This document shows, piece by piece, positions 12,815 through 27,346 of a stretch of 64,000 bases of DNA. The notes under the pieces were generated by a model. It saw nothing but the letters and a program-made list of their open reading frames with translations, was not told the origin of the DNA and searched no databases. A program made the position numbers and the translations under genes. This DNA comes from Ilyonectria destructans (lineage: Eukaryota; Ascomycota; Sordariomycetes; Hypocreales; Nectriaceae), in NCBI GenBank assembly GCA_020740775.1, contig JAHEWK010000010.1, positions 1,674,001 to 1,738,000 on the forward strand. The letters are read 5' to 3'. Position 1 is the stretch's first letter, and every line of letters begins with the position of its first letter.

Positions 12815-13751
12815 ATGGTACGGGTATGATGATGAACAGGACATCTAATTGTGTATATGACGACGTATATGGACTTGGTGCTGGGCTTGATGGGTAATGA
12901 CTACCAGGACGGGCGGGTGGCTTCGATAATGATTATCTTGATGATTCTTTTTTGCCTTTAAACTACTTGATTATCTCATAGCGACTTATGACGGCGCAAG
13001 GGGTGACTGACTATCTCTCGTCTATGAGGTAGGGGGAGTTGGCTGTCCTGATTCAGCCTGTGCGTTGTTACCCACGGTTCTCTTCTTTCTTGGTCTTGAA
13101 TTAGTTAATGGCTTGTTCATACTACAGTGCCACGGTGCGATGACATCTGGATCAACGGCGGACGACAGAAACAGCAGCCAGTATCAACTCCATCGACATG
13201 AAGCCCCAACACGGCCAGGCCGTGGTGTACAGATCTCGCGTGACGCATAGATCTCGCATTCTCCCCTGGAGGCGGGGGCTTAGGTCCTTAATATCACGGT
13301 TGTGGCCCAGGGGTCAACGAGGGGAGGCCAGTCGGCGATATGAGAGCCACGCCTGCGAAGCGTCAATCGTGGAACCGGGCTCGATTGGGATGTTGCCATC
13401 CAAAGCGAGCCCCTTTTCACAAGCAGGGAGGCAGCCAGAAGTGCCGGTGTCCGACTTTCGTGGCGGGTTCCCTCGATGGGCTCTGGCTTACATTCGACGG
13501 CACGTCTCTCGGCTCACACTACCAGGAGGAATCACTCCGCCTGTTGGTGTCTCTCTGTGCAGTCTCATCCTTCTGTGTCGTAGGTGGTTACGATCTTTCA
13601 GACAGATTCGGCAAATACAGCCATCCATGCATGTGCTTCGTCCTATAAGTAATGCCGGCATAGTTGTCTATGAAACTCACCCAGGCTCATTTCTAGGCTG
13701 GTTCTCTAAGCTTACTATCACCCACTCTCGTTCGCCTCTCACTTCAACAGG
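12815..13751. other. Intergenic region
   Basis: About 0.94 kb between SMC4 and the Ser/Thr-rich secreted protein gene. The overlapping open frames at 13198-13767 show no family features. I see only the SMC4 3' UTR and the promoter of the next gene. Confidence 0.5.
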
Positions 13752-16363
13752 ATGTGGAGGTTTCTGATTCCCTTGCTTCTTCAGAATATCGATGCCCTCC
13801 CTGCAGCTCGCGATGCGACGAGCACTTGTCCCCACGACGCTCTTTACACGTCTCTCGTTAGCAGCGGAATCTCATTCTGCTCCAGTGTGATCGGGAATGG
13901 GCATTGTGCTGGTGGAGGATACAACACTCCTTCGGCGTATTTGACTTACAACCAAACTCAGATATCTTCCTATGTAAGTTGCTGGTTAGATGCAAAAACA
14001 TGGCCCGAGCTAAAGACTAATGGTTAAAGTGTCGATGCATTCTGACCAACTCCAGTATCCCAACTGCAACATCTGGCTCAATGGGGATGACAACGGTCAA
14101 TCATACACCTACTACGACAGATTATGCTTCTTCAACCTCAAACCAGAGATCTGCCTCGACATCAAGGCCCCCGGCCGGAAGGCCACGTCCTGGACGGCCT
14201 CCTGACTCCTCTTCTAGCCGCTCTCGCACAGCGACTACACATTTAGGGTCGAACACTACTACTGCAGGCAATAAAACTGTTCTTACCTCTTCAAGTTTTG
14301 GCCGAGGTACAAAGACAGACGGTTCTGGAACTTTGACGAGCCATACAGTTGACACCACAACCAACCCGACCTCCATGGGATCGTCCACGTATCAAAGCGA
14401 TCAATCAAGCTACTCGACTGGCGACCTGTCAACGAATACTTCACCAGGGTCCCAGAGCTCAAGTTTAACTCTTTCAGCCACGGCAAGTCCTTCTTTAAAC
14501 ATCTCTGGAATACTACAGCCCAGCACAGGCATGCGAAACGCAACATCAGCACCATCCGGGAGGGTTACTGCACCTGGACGGATTCCACCAGACGGACTCA
14601 CTTCCCTGTTTTCAGGCTGGAACTCCTCGCTCAGTTCATCAATTGGGTCTTTTTCTGGATCTGGACTTGAGACTTCATCTGGCCCTGGGACTACAACTGG
14701 AAGGGCGTCAGAAAATGTATCTAGCTCAGGGGGAACAAGCATTCCTGTCCCAACTACCCTCCCATTTTCAACGTCAGAAAGCTTCACCTCCACAACACTC
14801 TTGGCAGATTCGACCGCTTCAGCTTCAAATAACGTCTCCTCAACATCCAGGAACTCCATCTCCACTACAGCCCCAACAGAACCGACTTCTCCAAATAGCA
14901 CAGAGTTCTTTAACAGCACCAGCTCCCAAGTTGACAGCGCAACATCCACTAGAGCGCCTGAGTTCCCCGCTGCCAACTTCACCCAGGTAACTCGGACGGG
15001 TGCCATCTCCCAAGAAACGTGCTACAGTCTTGCACGGGATTCTGAAGGGGACCCGACTCGTCGCGCTCTGCTACACAACGCCCAATTGCGTGAGGAAAAT
15101 GCAACGATTCCAATCCCGTATATTCAGTCGGTGCAGTTTGACAGTGGCGGGCTAGACCCGTTGTACTTAACTGTGAGAGATGTAGCTGAAGGAACATACT
15201 TCATCGATATCTCCAACAAGAACCACATCTGTGTTATCGATACTGAGGATAACTCGATGCTACTGGATGCAAATGGCATTCATTTCTCGACGAGGAATTG
15301 CACTTACGGTGTCTCTATTGGAGTCAATAACATGCTCCAGCAATTGGCCGCCCTCTCTGGAGTGCAATGCGCTGCCTCTGAGCAAGAAAAACGGTCAGAG
15401 GACCTGGAGTTCAGACAAGTCCTCAACCTCCATGATCAATGCGGCAATCCGATTGTCAGAACCCTGAGACAGTATCCTCAACTCCGCGTTGGTGACTCTG
15501 CATGTACAGATACCAACGTCGACGAGACTACGGGCCAATGGGAGTTTGATTGCACGTTTCCCGGGTCGCTCTCGGGCTCGATGAGGTGTCAGTGGGCGAT
15601 CAAGAACGATGTGGTGGACTTTCTTCTCACCGACCCATTTGGAGGCTCTTGTCCCGACATATCCACGGTCGTCACCACTCTTGAGGTGACTGGGCAAGAT
15701 TTTCTGAATGTCGAATCGTTTCGGGAGACTCTGTCCAGCCAGAGACTCAATGAAACGCAAAGAGAGGAGGCAGGTACAGTTGCAGTCGCCTTTGAGCAAC
15801 TCTGGGAGGTGCTCAAGCAAATGTTGTCTAAGAGCAGGACGGAACCCCCGGGAGACTCGAGCGCTCTAGAAGAGTACATTAAGCTTTACAACACCTACAG
15901 GGACCTCGAGAACGACATCTGTGAGGACCTACACGCGGGGGAAATCCCGCTGAGCCTCAGCCTCATTGCCGGGGTGACAAGGATCGACGCCATCACGACA
16001 CTCAACTGGGCGCCCGAATCACCCCGATCCTACAACATCACTATTCAGAACCCCTCCGAGATTGCTTGCTGTCCCAGCGGCGCAGTGGCAGAAGACAACG
16101 GTGATACATGTGCCTACCCAGCAGAGGCCATCATCATCGATACAAGCTGCATCTGCGGCACGATGGTCGGGGGAGAGGCGGTGGCTTTCGAGTACACAGA
16201 ATGCGAAAACTACGTGAGTGAGTGCGACAGTGATAGCGACTGTGTGGATGCTGGACACGCCGGGTTTGTGTGTTTAACTGGGAGTTGTTGTGATGGTGGA
16301 GTGTGTGTGGATCCATATGCCTGCTCGCAGAACGGGACAGAGCTGGTCAAGTTTGGCAGTTAG
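13752..16363 (+). CDS. Large Ser/Thr-rich secreted protein, function unknown
   Basis: Two exons, 13752-13973 and 14030-16363 (GTAAGT...AAAG intron), give 851 residues in one frame. Residues 1-16 form a signal peptide. A short Cys-containing module follows (about 25-80, ending CRC). Residues 85-400 are extremely rich in Ser, Thr and Pro with several N-x-S/T sites, the look of a heavily O-mannosylated stalk. Residues 410-851 form a folded, Cys-bearing region with a C-terminal cluster rich in Cys (SCCDGGVCVDPYAC). There is no hydrophobic tail for a GPI anchor or membrane span, so the protein is probably released or held in the cell wall. I do not recognise the family. It could be an adhesin-like or matrix protein. 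Confidence 0.75.
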
Positions 16364-17806
16364 TGTAGGGTAGCTGAGACGGTACTCGCAACTCAAGCCG
16401 GAAGTCAGTGTTCTTTTATGATTTAAAGTGATTTATGCATTCTCAAGATGGAGTTTTTATTTAAGATGCAATTTATCCTTTTGTTAAAAAGTTAGTGAAG
16501 TCTGTGGTGGTGATGAATCTCTCTCAATTGAAAATGATGAGTTCGGACGGTTGATCGTGGCAGTACAAGTTGAAACTGGCGAAAGCCGAACATTCTTCAT
16601 GAGAACCAAGACATGGCCAAATTCAGCTGCTCACTTTCTAAGAATAGCAAGGAGTGGAAAGATCAGGCTGAGGATCAAGAGAGAAAACCCTGTTCATACA
16701 CGATTAGACGTCGGTGCAACCTGTAATGTGCAAGCCATTCCACAACATTCAGGATTTTGCTGAAGCCCTTGAGTCATTCTCAGCATCACTTCACCCACAC
16801 TTTTTCAAGAGAAATTTGTCCACTGTTTACTGTTTGCTCTCTGCCCAAGTGGCAATCCACGATTTCCTATTGTGCCACATCTTGGGCTGGTTAACCTGCG
16901 TAGGAACACTCTCCTCGGTTGGTGTCCTACCTTGTGTCCGACAATCAACTCACCTGTGCGTTCCAGCTTGTCAACTGGGTAGATGAACTTGAACTCATCA
17001 TCTCGCTCGAACGGGTGGAAAACCAGACCAATGTAAATGGTGTCGATAGTGTCGTCCAGTTCATCGAGCTTAGCGTTGCTCACATGGAGCATGCGTTGAC
17101 AAAACGTGTCTGAAGAGTGTCCTGATCCTTGATCTGTTCGTAGTAGACCCCGGTAAAGCCTTGCTAAAGCCCGATCCGAACAGTTGGTCGATGGGAACTC
17201 CATCAAGACCAGTTTATGAAGGTCCTGGCCGACAAAAAGTAAGATACGTAAGTGTTGATCCTGCCCGCCGGAGTTCGAAAGTGCTTCTCCAGCAGCTCAT
17301 GGGCGTCAGGTTGGATCTCTGCGCCGGCATCGTACCAGCGAACTTGCTTGACCGTGGAGCTGGTGGAATCCTCTGGGCACGAAGAGGCCTTGCCAAGTAA
17401 CGTCATCTTGACGGACGGGACCATGGCGACCGAAGGACAAATTTGGCTTCCGATCAGGTCAACTTCGTTCAGAAGTGAACAAGTGGCTCGCTACTGGCAA
17501 CAGGCTTGGAAGGAGGACCTAATATTGGGGACGACGCGTGACGATTCGAAGCAATGTCGGAAAGTTATGATCAACATCGCTGGAAAGAGGAACATATCAC
17601 GCCGAGTCGAACATTTCTCAGTAAGAGTGACAAGTCACCAAGTACGGAGGAATCAACAAGAAACGAGACAAATGTGAACAGCCAATGTAGTCCGATTGTA
17701 ATTTTGGAATCTCCTAGATTCATAATCCCAAGTGCTCATCCCATCCGTTTTTTGAATGCAGACGTTAACATCACATAACCAGACTCCATCCCAATCATCT
17801 CCACAT
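16364..17806. other. Intergenic region containing a decayed gene
   Basis: About 1.4 kb between the secreted-protein gene and RPS26. Apart from the methyltransferase-like remnant at 16805-17424 (separate entry), I see no intact gene. Confidence 0.5.
16805..17424 (-). pseudogene. Remnant of a SAM-dependent methyltransferase gene
   Basis: Two leftward frames that cannot be joined by a plausible intron resemble parts of the large fungal methyltransferase family. The first (17424-17203) has WYDAGAEIQPDAHELLEKHF, like the N-terminal block that precedes the SAM domain. The second has DELDDTIDTIYIGLVFHPF followed by GELIVGHKVG, like the family's LDxxFDxIxxxxFFHLF and GSxIVGRQVG blocks. The glycine-rich SAM-binding motif and the C-terminus are missing, and the frame changes between the pieces with only 23 nt available for an intron. 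I read it as a decayed copy. The family assignment rests on pattern memory only. Confidence 0.45.
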
Positions 17807-18496
17807 CTAGACCTTAGGGGTGTTGGGGATGATCTTCTTGCCGTCCTTGTTGTAGCGGACGCGAGGGGGAGGGGCACGGTTGCGGCGACCGACAACTGAT
17901 CGGACACTGTAAATTTGGTCAGCACTTCTGTCGAAACGTACCAAGGGGCCCTCTCGTTTTTGAGAGGCCGGGAGTGTGTTCGCAAGTACGACCAAGGTTC
18001 TTCTGAGCACATACGCAACCAAGGCGCAGTCGTCACACTCCCAAGGAGGACAACGTACCGGACAATCTTGCCGTGAATGGCGCAAGAGACGCAGTACTGC
18101 AGCTTCAGGTACATCTTGGGTACGGTGTACTCCGCGAAGACGGAGGCATCGGAGATGTCACCTGCGAGCTAATTAGACTTGGTTCAGGAGACCACGGGAA
18201 ATGCGGCTTGACGTACGAATGGCAGCAGACTCGACCATGTTGCGGATGGTGAAGCGCTTGATGGCCTTATCCTTGGGGGTGCATCGCGAGCAGTTGCTGC
18301 ATCGGATGGGCTTGACGTGGCCGCGACCCTTCTTGTTGCGGCCGCTAATAGAATGTTAGAATGGAACGGAATGAAGCAGTTGGAAGCCGTCGTTGCGAAG
18401 GCGCTCGAGATCTCTCGTTGTGCGAGGCATCGTCGGCGGAGGGCAATCGGCAGCGGGGGAGGAGGAATCGTACTTGTTCTTTCTCTTCTTGACCAT
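17807..18496 (-). CDS. RPS26: 40S ribosomal protein eS26
   Basis: Four exons (18496-18474, 18344-18217, 18161-18059, 17906-17807) encode 117 residues. The first exon is only 23 nt (MVKKRKN plus two bases). Family hallmarks: the [19 protein letters not shown] start, the CxxC...C zinc-binding cysteines, [37 protein letters not shown], and the tail [10 protein letters not shown]. eS26 lies at the mRNA exit channel of the small subunit. Several short introns near the 5' end are typical of fungal ribosomal protein genes. Confidence 0.96.
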
Positions 18497-20671
<2,175 letters not shown>

Positions 20672-22311
20672 CTACTCGTCATCCGCGGCCTTGGACTTTC
20701 TCTTCTTCTTCTTCTTCTTCTCGCCGTCGTCAGCCTTGGGGGCCTCCTCCTCCTCCTCCTCGACCTTGCGCTTCTTCTCCTTCTTCTCTTTCTTTTCCTT
20801 CTTGTCCTTCTTCTCCTTCTTGGACTTCTTGGCAGACTCGGGCTCGGGGGCATCGGCCATCTCCTCGTCTTGGTCACCACCATCGTCCATGATGTCCATG
20901 ACACCCTTCTGTAAAGGCATTAGCATCGATTCTACGGATCAGTGAAACCAATAAACGTACCATGACATCAGCGTTCTTGGCGGGCTTCTTGCCGGTGGCG
21001 TAGAATTCCAAGCGGTCCTCGACCTGCTGCTTCAGGGCCTCACCGAATTTGGTGGAGGGCTCCTCAGAGAAGTTGTCGATACGGCTGGCCATACTGCACT
21101 TGTTGGCGAGGTATCGGGAGATGCGGCCCTTGTTGCGGACACCGGCCTTGCCGATGAAGCTGCTGTGGTAGATGAGACCGTACTTGGGGGTGTTGCTCTT
21201 GGTCTTGAGAGCACGGAACAGAGCCTTCTCGGCACCCAAGATCTGCAGGGTGGAGGCAGGGTACTTGGAAAGGTTGGTCAGGGAACCGGCGTGGGAGATG
21301 AGACGAGCGGCAACGGGGGTGCCGATGAGAACCTGCAGGTTGGGAGCGACGTGGTGCATCTTCTTCTCGAGGTAGAGGGAAGTCGACTTGCGGTTCTCGG
21401 CCTGCTTGACGACAGCCTGGGCGAAGCCGTGGACAATCTCGAGGTCAGCGGCAGAGATGTCAAGACCCATGGAGACCTTGGCAGCGTCGATGATGGCCTG
21501 GGCCTGGTCACCGTCCTCGCCGATGACGGCGGCAATGTCGTGCAGCCTGTCATCGTTGAGGCTCTTCTTGTCGCCAATGACAAGGACGAGCTTGGCGTAG
21601 GTCAGGTTGTCGGGGACAATCTTGACCAGCTCGGGGAAGTGCCAGCCGTACCACTCGCGAACGCGCATGAAGAACTGGTTCACGCCCTTGTCCTGGAAGT
21701 CGATGGTGGCGCTGGCCTGGATGATGTGGTTGTCGTTGCGGGTGACGCTGAACTTGACCTTGGCGCGTGAGTAGGCGTGGCCCATACCCAGACCGGCCTT
21801 CTCGACATCGCCGGACTTGAGGTTGGAGAGCAGCTTGTCGGCGTGCAGGCGAATGCCGCGGATGACGTCCGCGACAATCTCGTTGGTGTCGGCGGTCTCG
21901 CACTCGAGGCCGGGGAACTCGGCCTTGATCGCGCCAGCAAGGTTCTTCTCGGAGACACCCAGCACAACCTTGGACTTCTTGCCGCTGGTCTTGGGGAGGT
22001 TGAGTTCGAGGACGTTCTTGAGGTAGTCGGAGACGATACCCTCGGAGACGAGGTTGATGTTCTCCAGAGCCTCAACGTGACCCCTGCGCGAAACAGTCAG
22101 CGTCTCTATAACATCCAGGTCATACCGGGAAGGAATCATACCTGAAGGGAGTGAAATTGGCGAGCTGGACCATCTTGCCAAACTTGGCGAGATCGTTGCC
22201 AGCGGCTTGGGTCTCCTTCAACTTCAGGCCCACGGCATCCTGCTGATGGATCACCTTGAAGAGGGCATAGCCCACGGGCGACTCGTACAGAGCGTAATCG
22301 ATATGCGACAT
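20672..22311 (-). CDS. nop58: Box C/D snoRNP core protein Nop58
   Basis: Three exons (22311-22142, 22083-20961, 20908-20672) give 509 residues. The N-terminal NOP5 domain starts VGYALFKV, the coiled-coil NOSIC segment follows near residue 150-210, and the Nop RNA-binding domain spans about 250-400 (HVAPNLQVLIGTPVAARLISHAGSL, then AEKALFRALKTKSNTPKYGLIYHSSFIGKA). The last exon encodes the acidic and Lys-rich KKE/D tail. Nop58 assembles with Nop56, Snu13 and fibrillarin on C/D snoRNAs to direct 2'-O-methylation of rRNA. A run of 13 C (sense strand) sits about 35-45 nt upstream of the start. The second intron separates the tail from the Nop domain. Confidence 0.96.
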
Positions 22312-22761
22312 GTTGTTTCGTCCCAGCCTGGTGCCGCAATTGGAGGGGGGGGGGGGGTTCGGTTTGCGAGTGGTGATGTCTCGAGACTGAGATTTTCGCA
22401 CTTTTTTCCAACTGGAAAATTTCTGGCAGCTCGAAAGCTGGCGCACGGGCCGCTATCAGCCGCTTGTGGCTGGTTTTGTGGTCACGTGAGCTCCCGTCAG
22501 CCACGGTCAACAGTTCGTCCATCATGGGTGCATGACGTTCTGAGTGTGAACACCAACGAGTGTGCATGGGAATAGCAATACTCTTTATAGTTAATTTCAT
22601 AGAAAAATTTATTGAATCATGTAATCAATTGATATTCCAAGCCCATTGGGCTCATTTCATTCTCTTTTTTAGGATTCTGGAGTCTGTCCTTGGTCAATGC
22701 CAATACATACGCTCATGCAATCATCTCTTCATCCACCTTGTCCCACAATGGCTCCACTTAA
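22312..22761. other. NOP58 promoter and chitinase 3' flank
   Basis: 450 bases with no gene. A 13-bp poly-G run (22345-22357) is present, and the right part is AT-rich, consistent with a 3' UTR of the chitinase gene. Confidence 0.5.
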
Positions 22762-24101
22762 CTAGTTCTGAGGGAACCCATTTCGGAGGTTATCATACTT
22801 GGTCGCTGGGTACTCAAGGCAGTTATCCTGCCTCATCAGCGCTTGCGGTCCTCCCAGGGTATTTACCACAGTTCCGATCAAGCTGGAATCCCCCTCCTTG
22901 TCGGCGCTGCTCTCCCACCACATGGCGCCGCCCAGGCGGTGCTGCTTGACGTACTCGGCCTTGGTCCGCGCCATCTCGGGCGTGTCGTACGAGACCAGCT
23001 TTCGCTGCTGTGGATTGTAGCAGTAGGTCGCACTACAATGACCGTCGGAGTGGTCTTGGAAACCCTCCAGTGGCAGGCGCTTGTAGTCGTGCACGCCCTG
23101 CTCCCAGCTGCCCTCTCCAATACCTTGGAAGGGACGGCCAGGCCCGTCGGTGTTCTCAAAGGCACGGCCGTAGAGGGGCATGCCGAGGACGATTTTGGAC
23201 GGGTGGACACCACTCCTGGTGTAGAATTCGAGGGCGGCGGAGGTTGAGAAGGGCGTGGACGCCGGGTTCTCTCGAGAAGGATACAGGTTAGCCTGGTGGC
23301 CGCTGACCTGGTCCCACGAGCCAGCGTAGTCGTAGGCCATCAGGTTCCAGAAGTCCAAGTACCGGTCCATTCCGCGGATGTCCATCTTCTCATAGTTCTG
23401 GGCACCGGCAGGGCACGCTACAGTGATCTCGAAGTGGTGGTTGGGGTTGCTGAGGGTTCGGGCATAGAGATCCAGCTCCTCGCGGACAGCAGCTAGCAGC
23501 TCGACAAAGTTCCGGGCCTCGTCGGCATTCTGGGGGTACTCCCAGTCAATGTCGATGCCGTCGAAGCCGAGCGTCTTCAGCAGCTCAACGCTGGACTTGG
23601 CAAATGTCTGCCGGCCCTGCGGTGTGCTAGCGGGACCCTTGAAATTGGAACTATACGTCCACCCTCCGATGGACAATAGAACCTTGAGGTTGCGGTTGCG
23701 CCTTTTGAGGAGATTGAGCTGCTTGAGGCAGCCGTAGAGATTAGTGCCTGAGTCGTTCCACGAGTCTCCCTCCCAGTGGATATCGGTGTCGGCCCAGGAG
23801 TCGGTCAGGTGGCTGTGGGGAAAGGTGAGCGAAGCTTCGGATACCCTGGGAAAGGATACTTACACCTCACCGGTGTCGCTGCGGACATTGGCAAAGGAAT
23901 AGAGAACATGGGTGAGCTTCTCGGCGGGCAGGTCCTGGGGACGATGCTTGCGGGCGTAGATGGCCCTGAAGACACAGACAAGTTAGCAATGGAGGTGGCT
24001 AGTGAAAGGAGCTATCCGCATGAGGAGCTCCAGCTGGGTCGGATGATGTACCAGTTGACGTAGTAGGCAACGGTGCGGAAGCCTTCATATCCTCCACCCA
24101 T
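22762..24101 (-). CDS. GH18 chitinase, subgroup A
   Basis: Three exons (24101-24052, 23965-23864, 23812-22762) join in phase to 400 residues. The TIM-barrel signatures are clear: VAYYVNWAIY at strand 1, [18 protein letters not shown] (about 98-104), the catalytic DGIDIDWE with Asp138, Asp140 and acid Glu142, and the substrate-site stretches [10 protein letters not shown] and GMPLYGRAF. It has the length and insert of endo-acting subgroup A chitinases. No chitin-binding domain follows. From this ATG there is no signal peptide, but an open in-frame stretch upstream (24102-24253) encodes a hydrophobic anchor-like segment, so the true N-terminus may be longer (see findings). Confidence 0.92.
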
Positions 24102-25348
24102 GGTAGCGGTTGGGAGGTGATGGTCGGAAGGAGAGCTGCGGAAGTAGAGGGCTAAGAATAGGGCAACAAGGGCGCCGATGAGGAGAGATCCAAGCTGCGG
24201 GACACTTCCAATCCGTGAACCAGGCCGCTGCTGTCGAGGATCCGTGATGGGCAGCTATTTATCGCCGTATCCGTACTGTGTAGAGGGGGTAGCAGGTAGC
24301 AGGTAGCTAATGCTGAGAAGAGGGGCCGAAAGGTGGGGACGAGATGGAGGAGCTTCTTGTTCGGAGGATGAATAAAGACAAGACAGAGAACAATAGCCGA
24401 GTATAAATGTTTGACTACCATCGGCCTTACTCAGCTCTCGCCTAGACACCGCTTATGAGACTAGGCGGCCTCATTGATGCAGTCCAGCTCCTGGGAGGTT
24501 TGTCTCGTCTCATGGGTGGAAGGCGTCGTCATGGACCTGACTGATTGGCGTAGATGCGGGATGGATGCCCCAGCCCAGGCGTGGCGGTGCTCCTTACCAA
24601 GGCCGAGGCCAAGCCTCAGAAGCAGCCAAGCAGACAAGCACAAGCACCCCCGAGCAAGTGGCGATGCTGCGCCCTGAAAGCCACATTTCTCAGCTGGAAG
24701 AGTGGCGGTAAGAGGGGCATTGAGCTGTCGTGCTACGTAGTGGTGCAAGGCTGAGGAGAAATCCTGTTTTTGGTCATGTTCCCGAAGAGTAACGCAAGTA
24801 CGTACTACGACATGTTCTGGAGCTTTGTTCCGTTGGAGCAGCCACACTGAACTACCTAGGTACGCAATTCCTCAGCGATCCAAGGGTTCCTACATCTGCA
24901 GTGGAACCAACGCTCGTTTCTGACATCAGTTACGGATAACCCGGAATGACGCCAAGTTCTCTTTATCCCCAATCACAATGATGTAGAAAAATCCACAAAG
25001 AGGGTCTTTAGTCGGTGGAACTGGCCCAATTTACGGGCGGGTTACTGCACATTGCGCACACCACATTTGTGTTGGTGCCCTCTTGCTTACCCTAGACCAA
25101 TGGCACGCCTTAAGCTGCCCATCATATATTGGATACCTCAGGCTGATGTCCAATGAGACTGGAGACAGCGTGTAACTGAAATGTTAAGATTGGGTCAGGC
25201 TGTCGTGCAACCCGTGGTGATGGCATGTTACAGTCTTGAAGGCGCTGTCTGCATGTCACCGTTCATCCCGATGTGACCCTTAAAATGGCGATAAGAACTG
25301 TTCAATAGGGTATCATAACGCCGATCTCCGCACCCAAGTTCCCGAGTA
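24102..25348. other. Intergenic region upstream of chitinase
   Basis: 1.25 kb. The 24102-24253 part is in frame with the chitinase and may be coding. A tataaatg element (24400-24407; cattta reading leftward) and a single TAGCCGA heptamer at 24393 lie further out. The rest shows no gene. Confidence 0.45.
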
Positions 25349-27346
25349 TCAAAACACAAACAAAAAGTCCTCGTTCTCCAGGTCTGTAACGTCCCCGAAC
25401 GCCTTGTCGCCCTGCTGGGTTCCATGCCCATCCTCCTCTAGCGCATCCCCTCTAGATGGGTTGTCGGCTTCATCGTCGGCTATCTCCCTGGTACTTCCTT
25501 GGTGTTGTGAATTCTCCATAGTCTCCATTCGTTCCACCTCTTCCGCGGTCTCAAGACTCATATCAACTACAACTGCGCTCTTCCCTAGGGCGACTCTGCG
25601 CCGGCCATGCTGTAGATTGAGCCGTTTGATGTGTAGCGAAGCTCCAACCACAAGGCACATGACCATGACATAGAGACCTAGATTAGCGCGAAGACCAGGC
25701 GAGTATCCAGGGGCATCCTCTGGAGAATAGAGAAGGGGTCCAACAATGTTCCCGGCTGAGGCACCGATAAAGACAAGAGCAGACGTCGATTTGCGCTTTG
25801 TGTCACCGGCAGTGTTTTGAGCAGACCAGGAGTAGATAAGAGGTGCTGTAACGATTCTATTAGGATGAAGCGTACATGATGGACAGGGTGTACACTTACT
25901 GATTCCAGTGTAAGTGGACAGGCAGAAATACCCAGCCAATAGTACGGCCTTGTTCTCTGTCTCGTGGGTAAAATACAACAAAATGCTGCACCCAACAATT
26001 GGGGGGATGCACAAAAGTGCAATGACTGGACCTTTGAGTTTCCAACGCATCGACAAGTACGCGCTCCCAGCAACGGCGATTATATGCGAGAAGCCGATGG
26101 GGACATTGAACAGCATGGTCTGGAACGGGTCGGATACGAATGACTGAATGATGAGTGGCCCAAACGTGGAGATGCCATTGGATGGCACCGAGATGCAGAA
26201 TATCATGGAAACCCAGAACCAGGTTTTGAGATCCCGCAGCGTCTCCCAGACATGGGAAGATCTCCACTCGCGTGACATGACACCCATTTGGTTGTTTCGC
26301 AGTCGCTCGATTGCGATGACCTTGTCGTCGTCGCTAAGAAATTTGGCTTCCGTGGGAGAGTCGGGCATCCAGAAGAACATGATGACGGAGACTCCTACCG
26401 TGATGGCACCGAAGAAGAGGAAGATGACCTGGCCGAACAGTTAGGGAATATACCTGCAATGAGACTCTTGTTCGTACCTGATACGGTTTCATGTGGGAAT
26501 CGATACTGGCTAGTCCATATGTGATGAGACTGCCGAGCTGTGACCATGGCATCCGGTTAGCTGAGTTGTCCATCGACGACAGGGAGACATGTGCGTACCA
26601 CCCAAGTTAAACCATTCATGCAGTACCACGATCCAATCCTCATTGTCTGCTCTCTGTATCCGAGTTAGCGCCGCGAACAGCCTAGTGAGCATATACACAC
26701 ACCTTCTTCTCCACCACATCTGAGTGATGGCAATGAAACTTGGGCCGACACTCGCCTCAAAAGCGCCAAGGAAGAACCGGGCAACCATTAACTGTGAGAA
26801 ATTGTGCGCCCAAGTCATACCAACTAGAGTCATTCCCCAACCCAAGACCATGGCGCTCGTCAACTTGCCAATGGGAAGCTTGACGAGGGCGAGGGCCAGT
26901 GGGGGTTGCATCACCAACTGCGCTAGGAACACAATGCTACCTAGCCACGAGTACTGCGCGCCCTCCAGGTTGGTGTCATCGATGAGCCCAAAGATCGATG
27001 CGTAAGAGAGGGTGGCTTTGTCGAGGGCCTGGAGGAAGTAGACGGCGAGCATGAGCGGGAGCAATGCTAGATCGATTCGGCGGAGGATTCGAGCATCGTC
27101 TGCGGGGGTCACGGAGATGTGCTCGTCAGGGTTTCGCCCAAGCTTGATGAGCAGCATGGCTGCAGCATCGCGGTAGGATGCAGGCTCGCCGCCCTTTCCA
27201 TGTGAAGCTATTCCCATTTCGCTGTCCGTGTCGTGGTGGTCTTCACCGCTATCTTCATGAGGGACTGGTTGGTATTCGGATGCCAAAACGCGGGGTGGGT
27301 GGGCGGTCGATGCCGTCGAGGGCGAGCCGAAGATGTTTCGAAACAT
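25349..27346 (-). CDS. MFS anion:cation symporter, allantoate permease (DAL5) type
   Basis: Five exons (27346-26703, 26653-26599, 26537-26478, 26428-25900, 25845-25349) join in phase to 594 residues. A hydrophilic N-terminus of about 90 residues precedes RRIDLALLPLMLAVYFLQALDK, the usual entry to TM1 in this family. Twelve hydrophobic segments can be traced, with the central loop near WMPDSPTEAKFLSDDDK, also a family landmark, and SWSAQNTAGDTKRK before TM10. The tail of about 110 residues is hydrophilic and acidic. DAL5-type carriers import allantoate, nicotinate, pantothenate and other carboxylates; the substrate here is not readable. It lies beside a P450 and close to the CoA-pathway cluster. 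Confidence 0.88.

Noticed and set aside
24393..24399. TAGCCGA upstream of the chitinase as a cluster element
   Set aside because: A single heptamer far from the cluster without the extended CCAAG or WTTGG context; likely chance.
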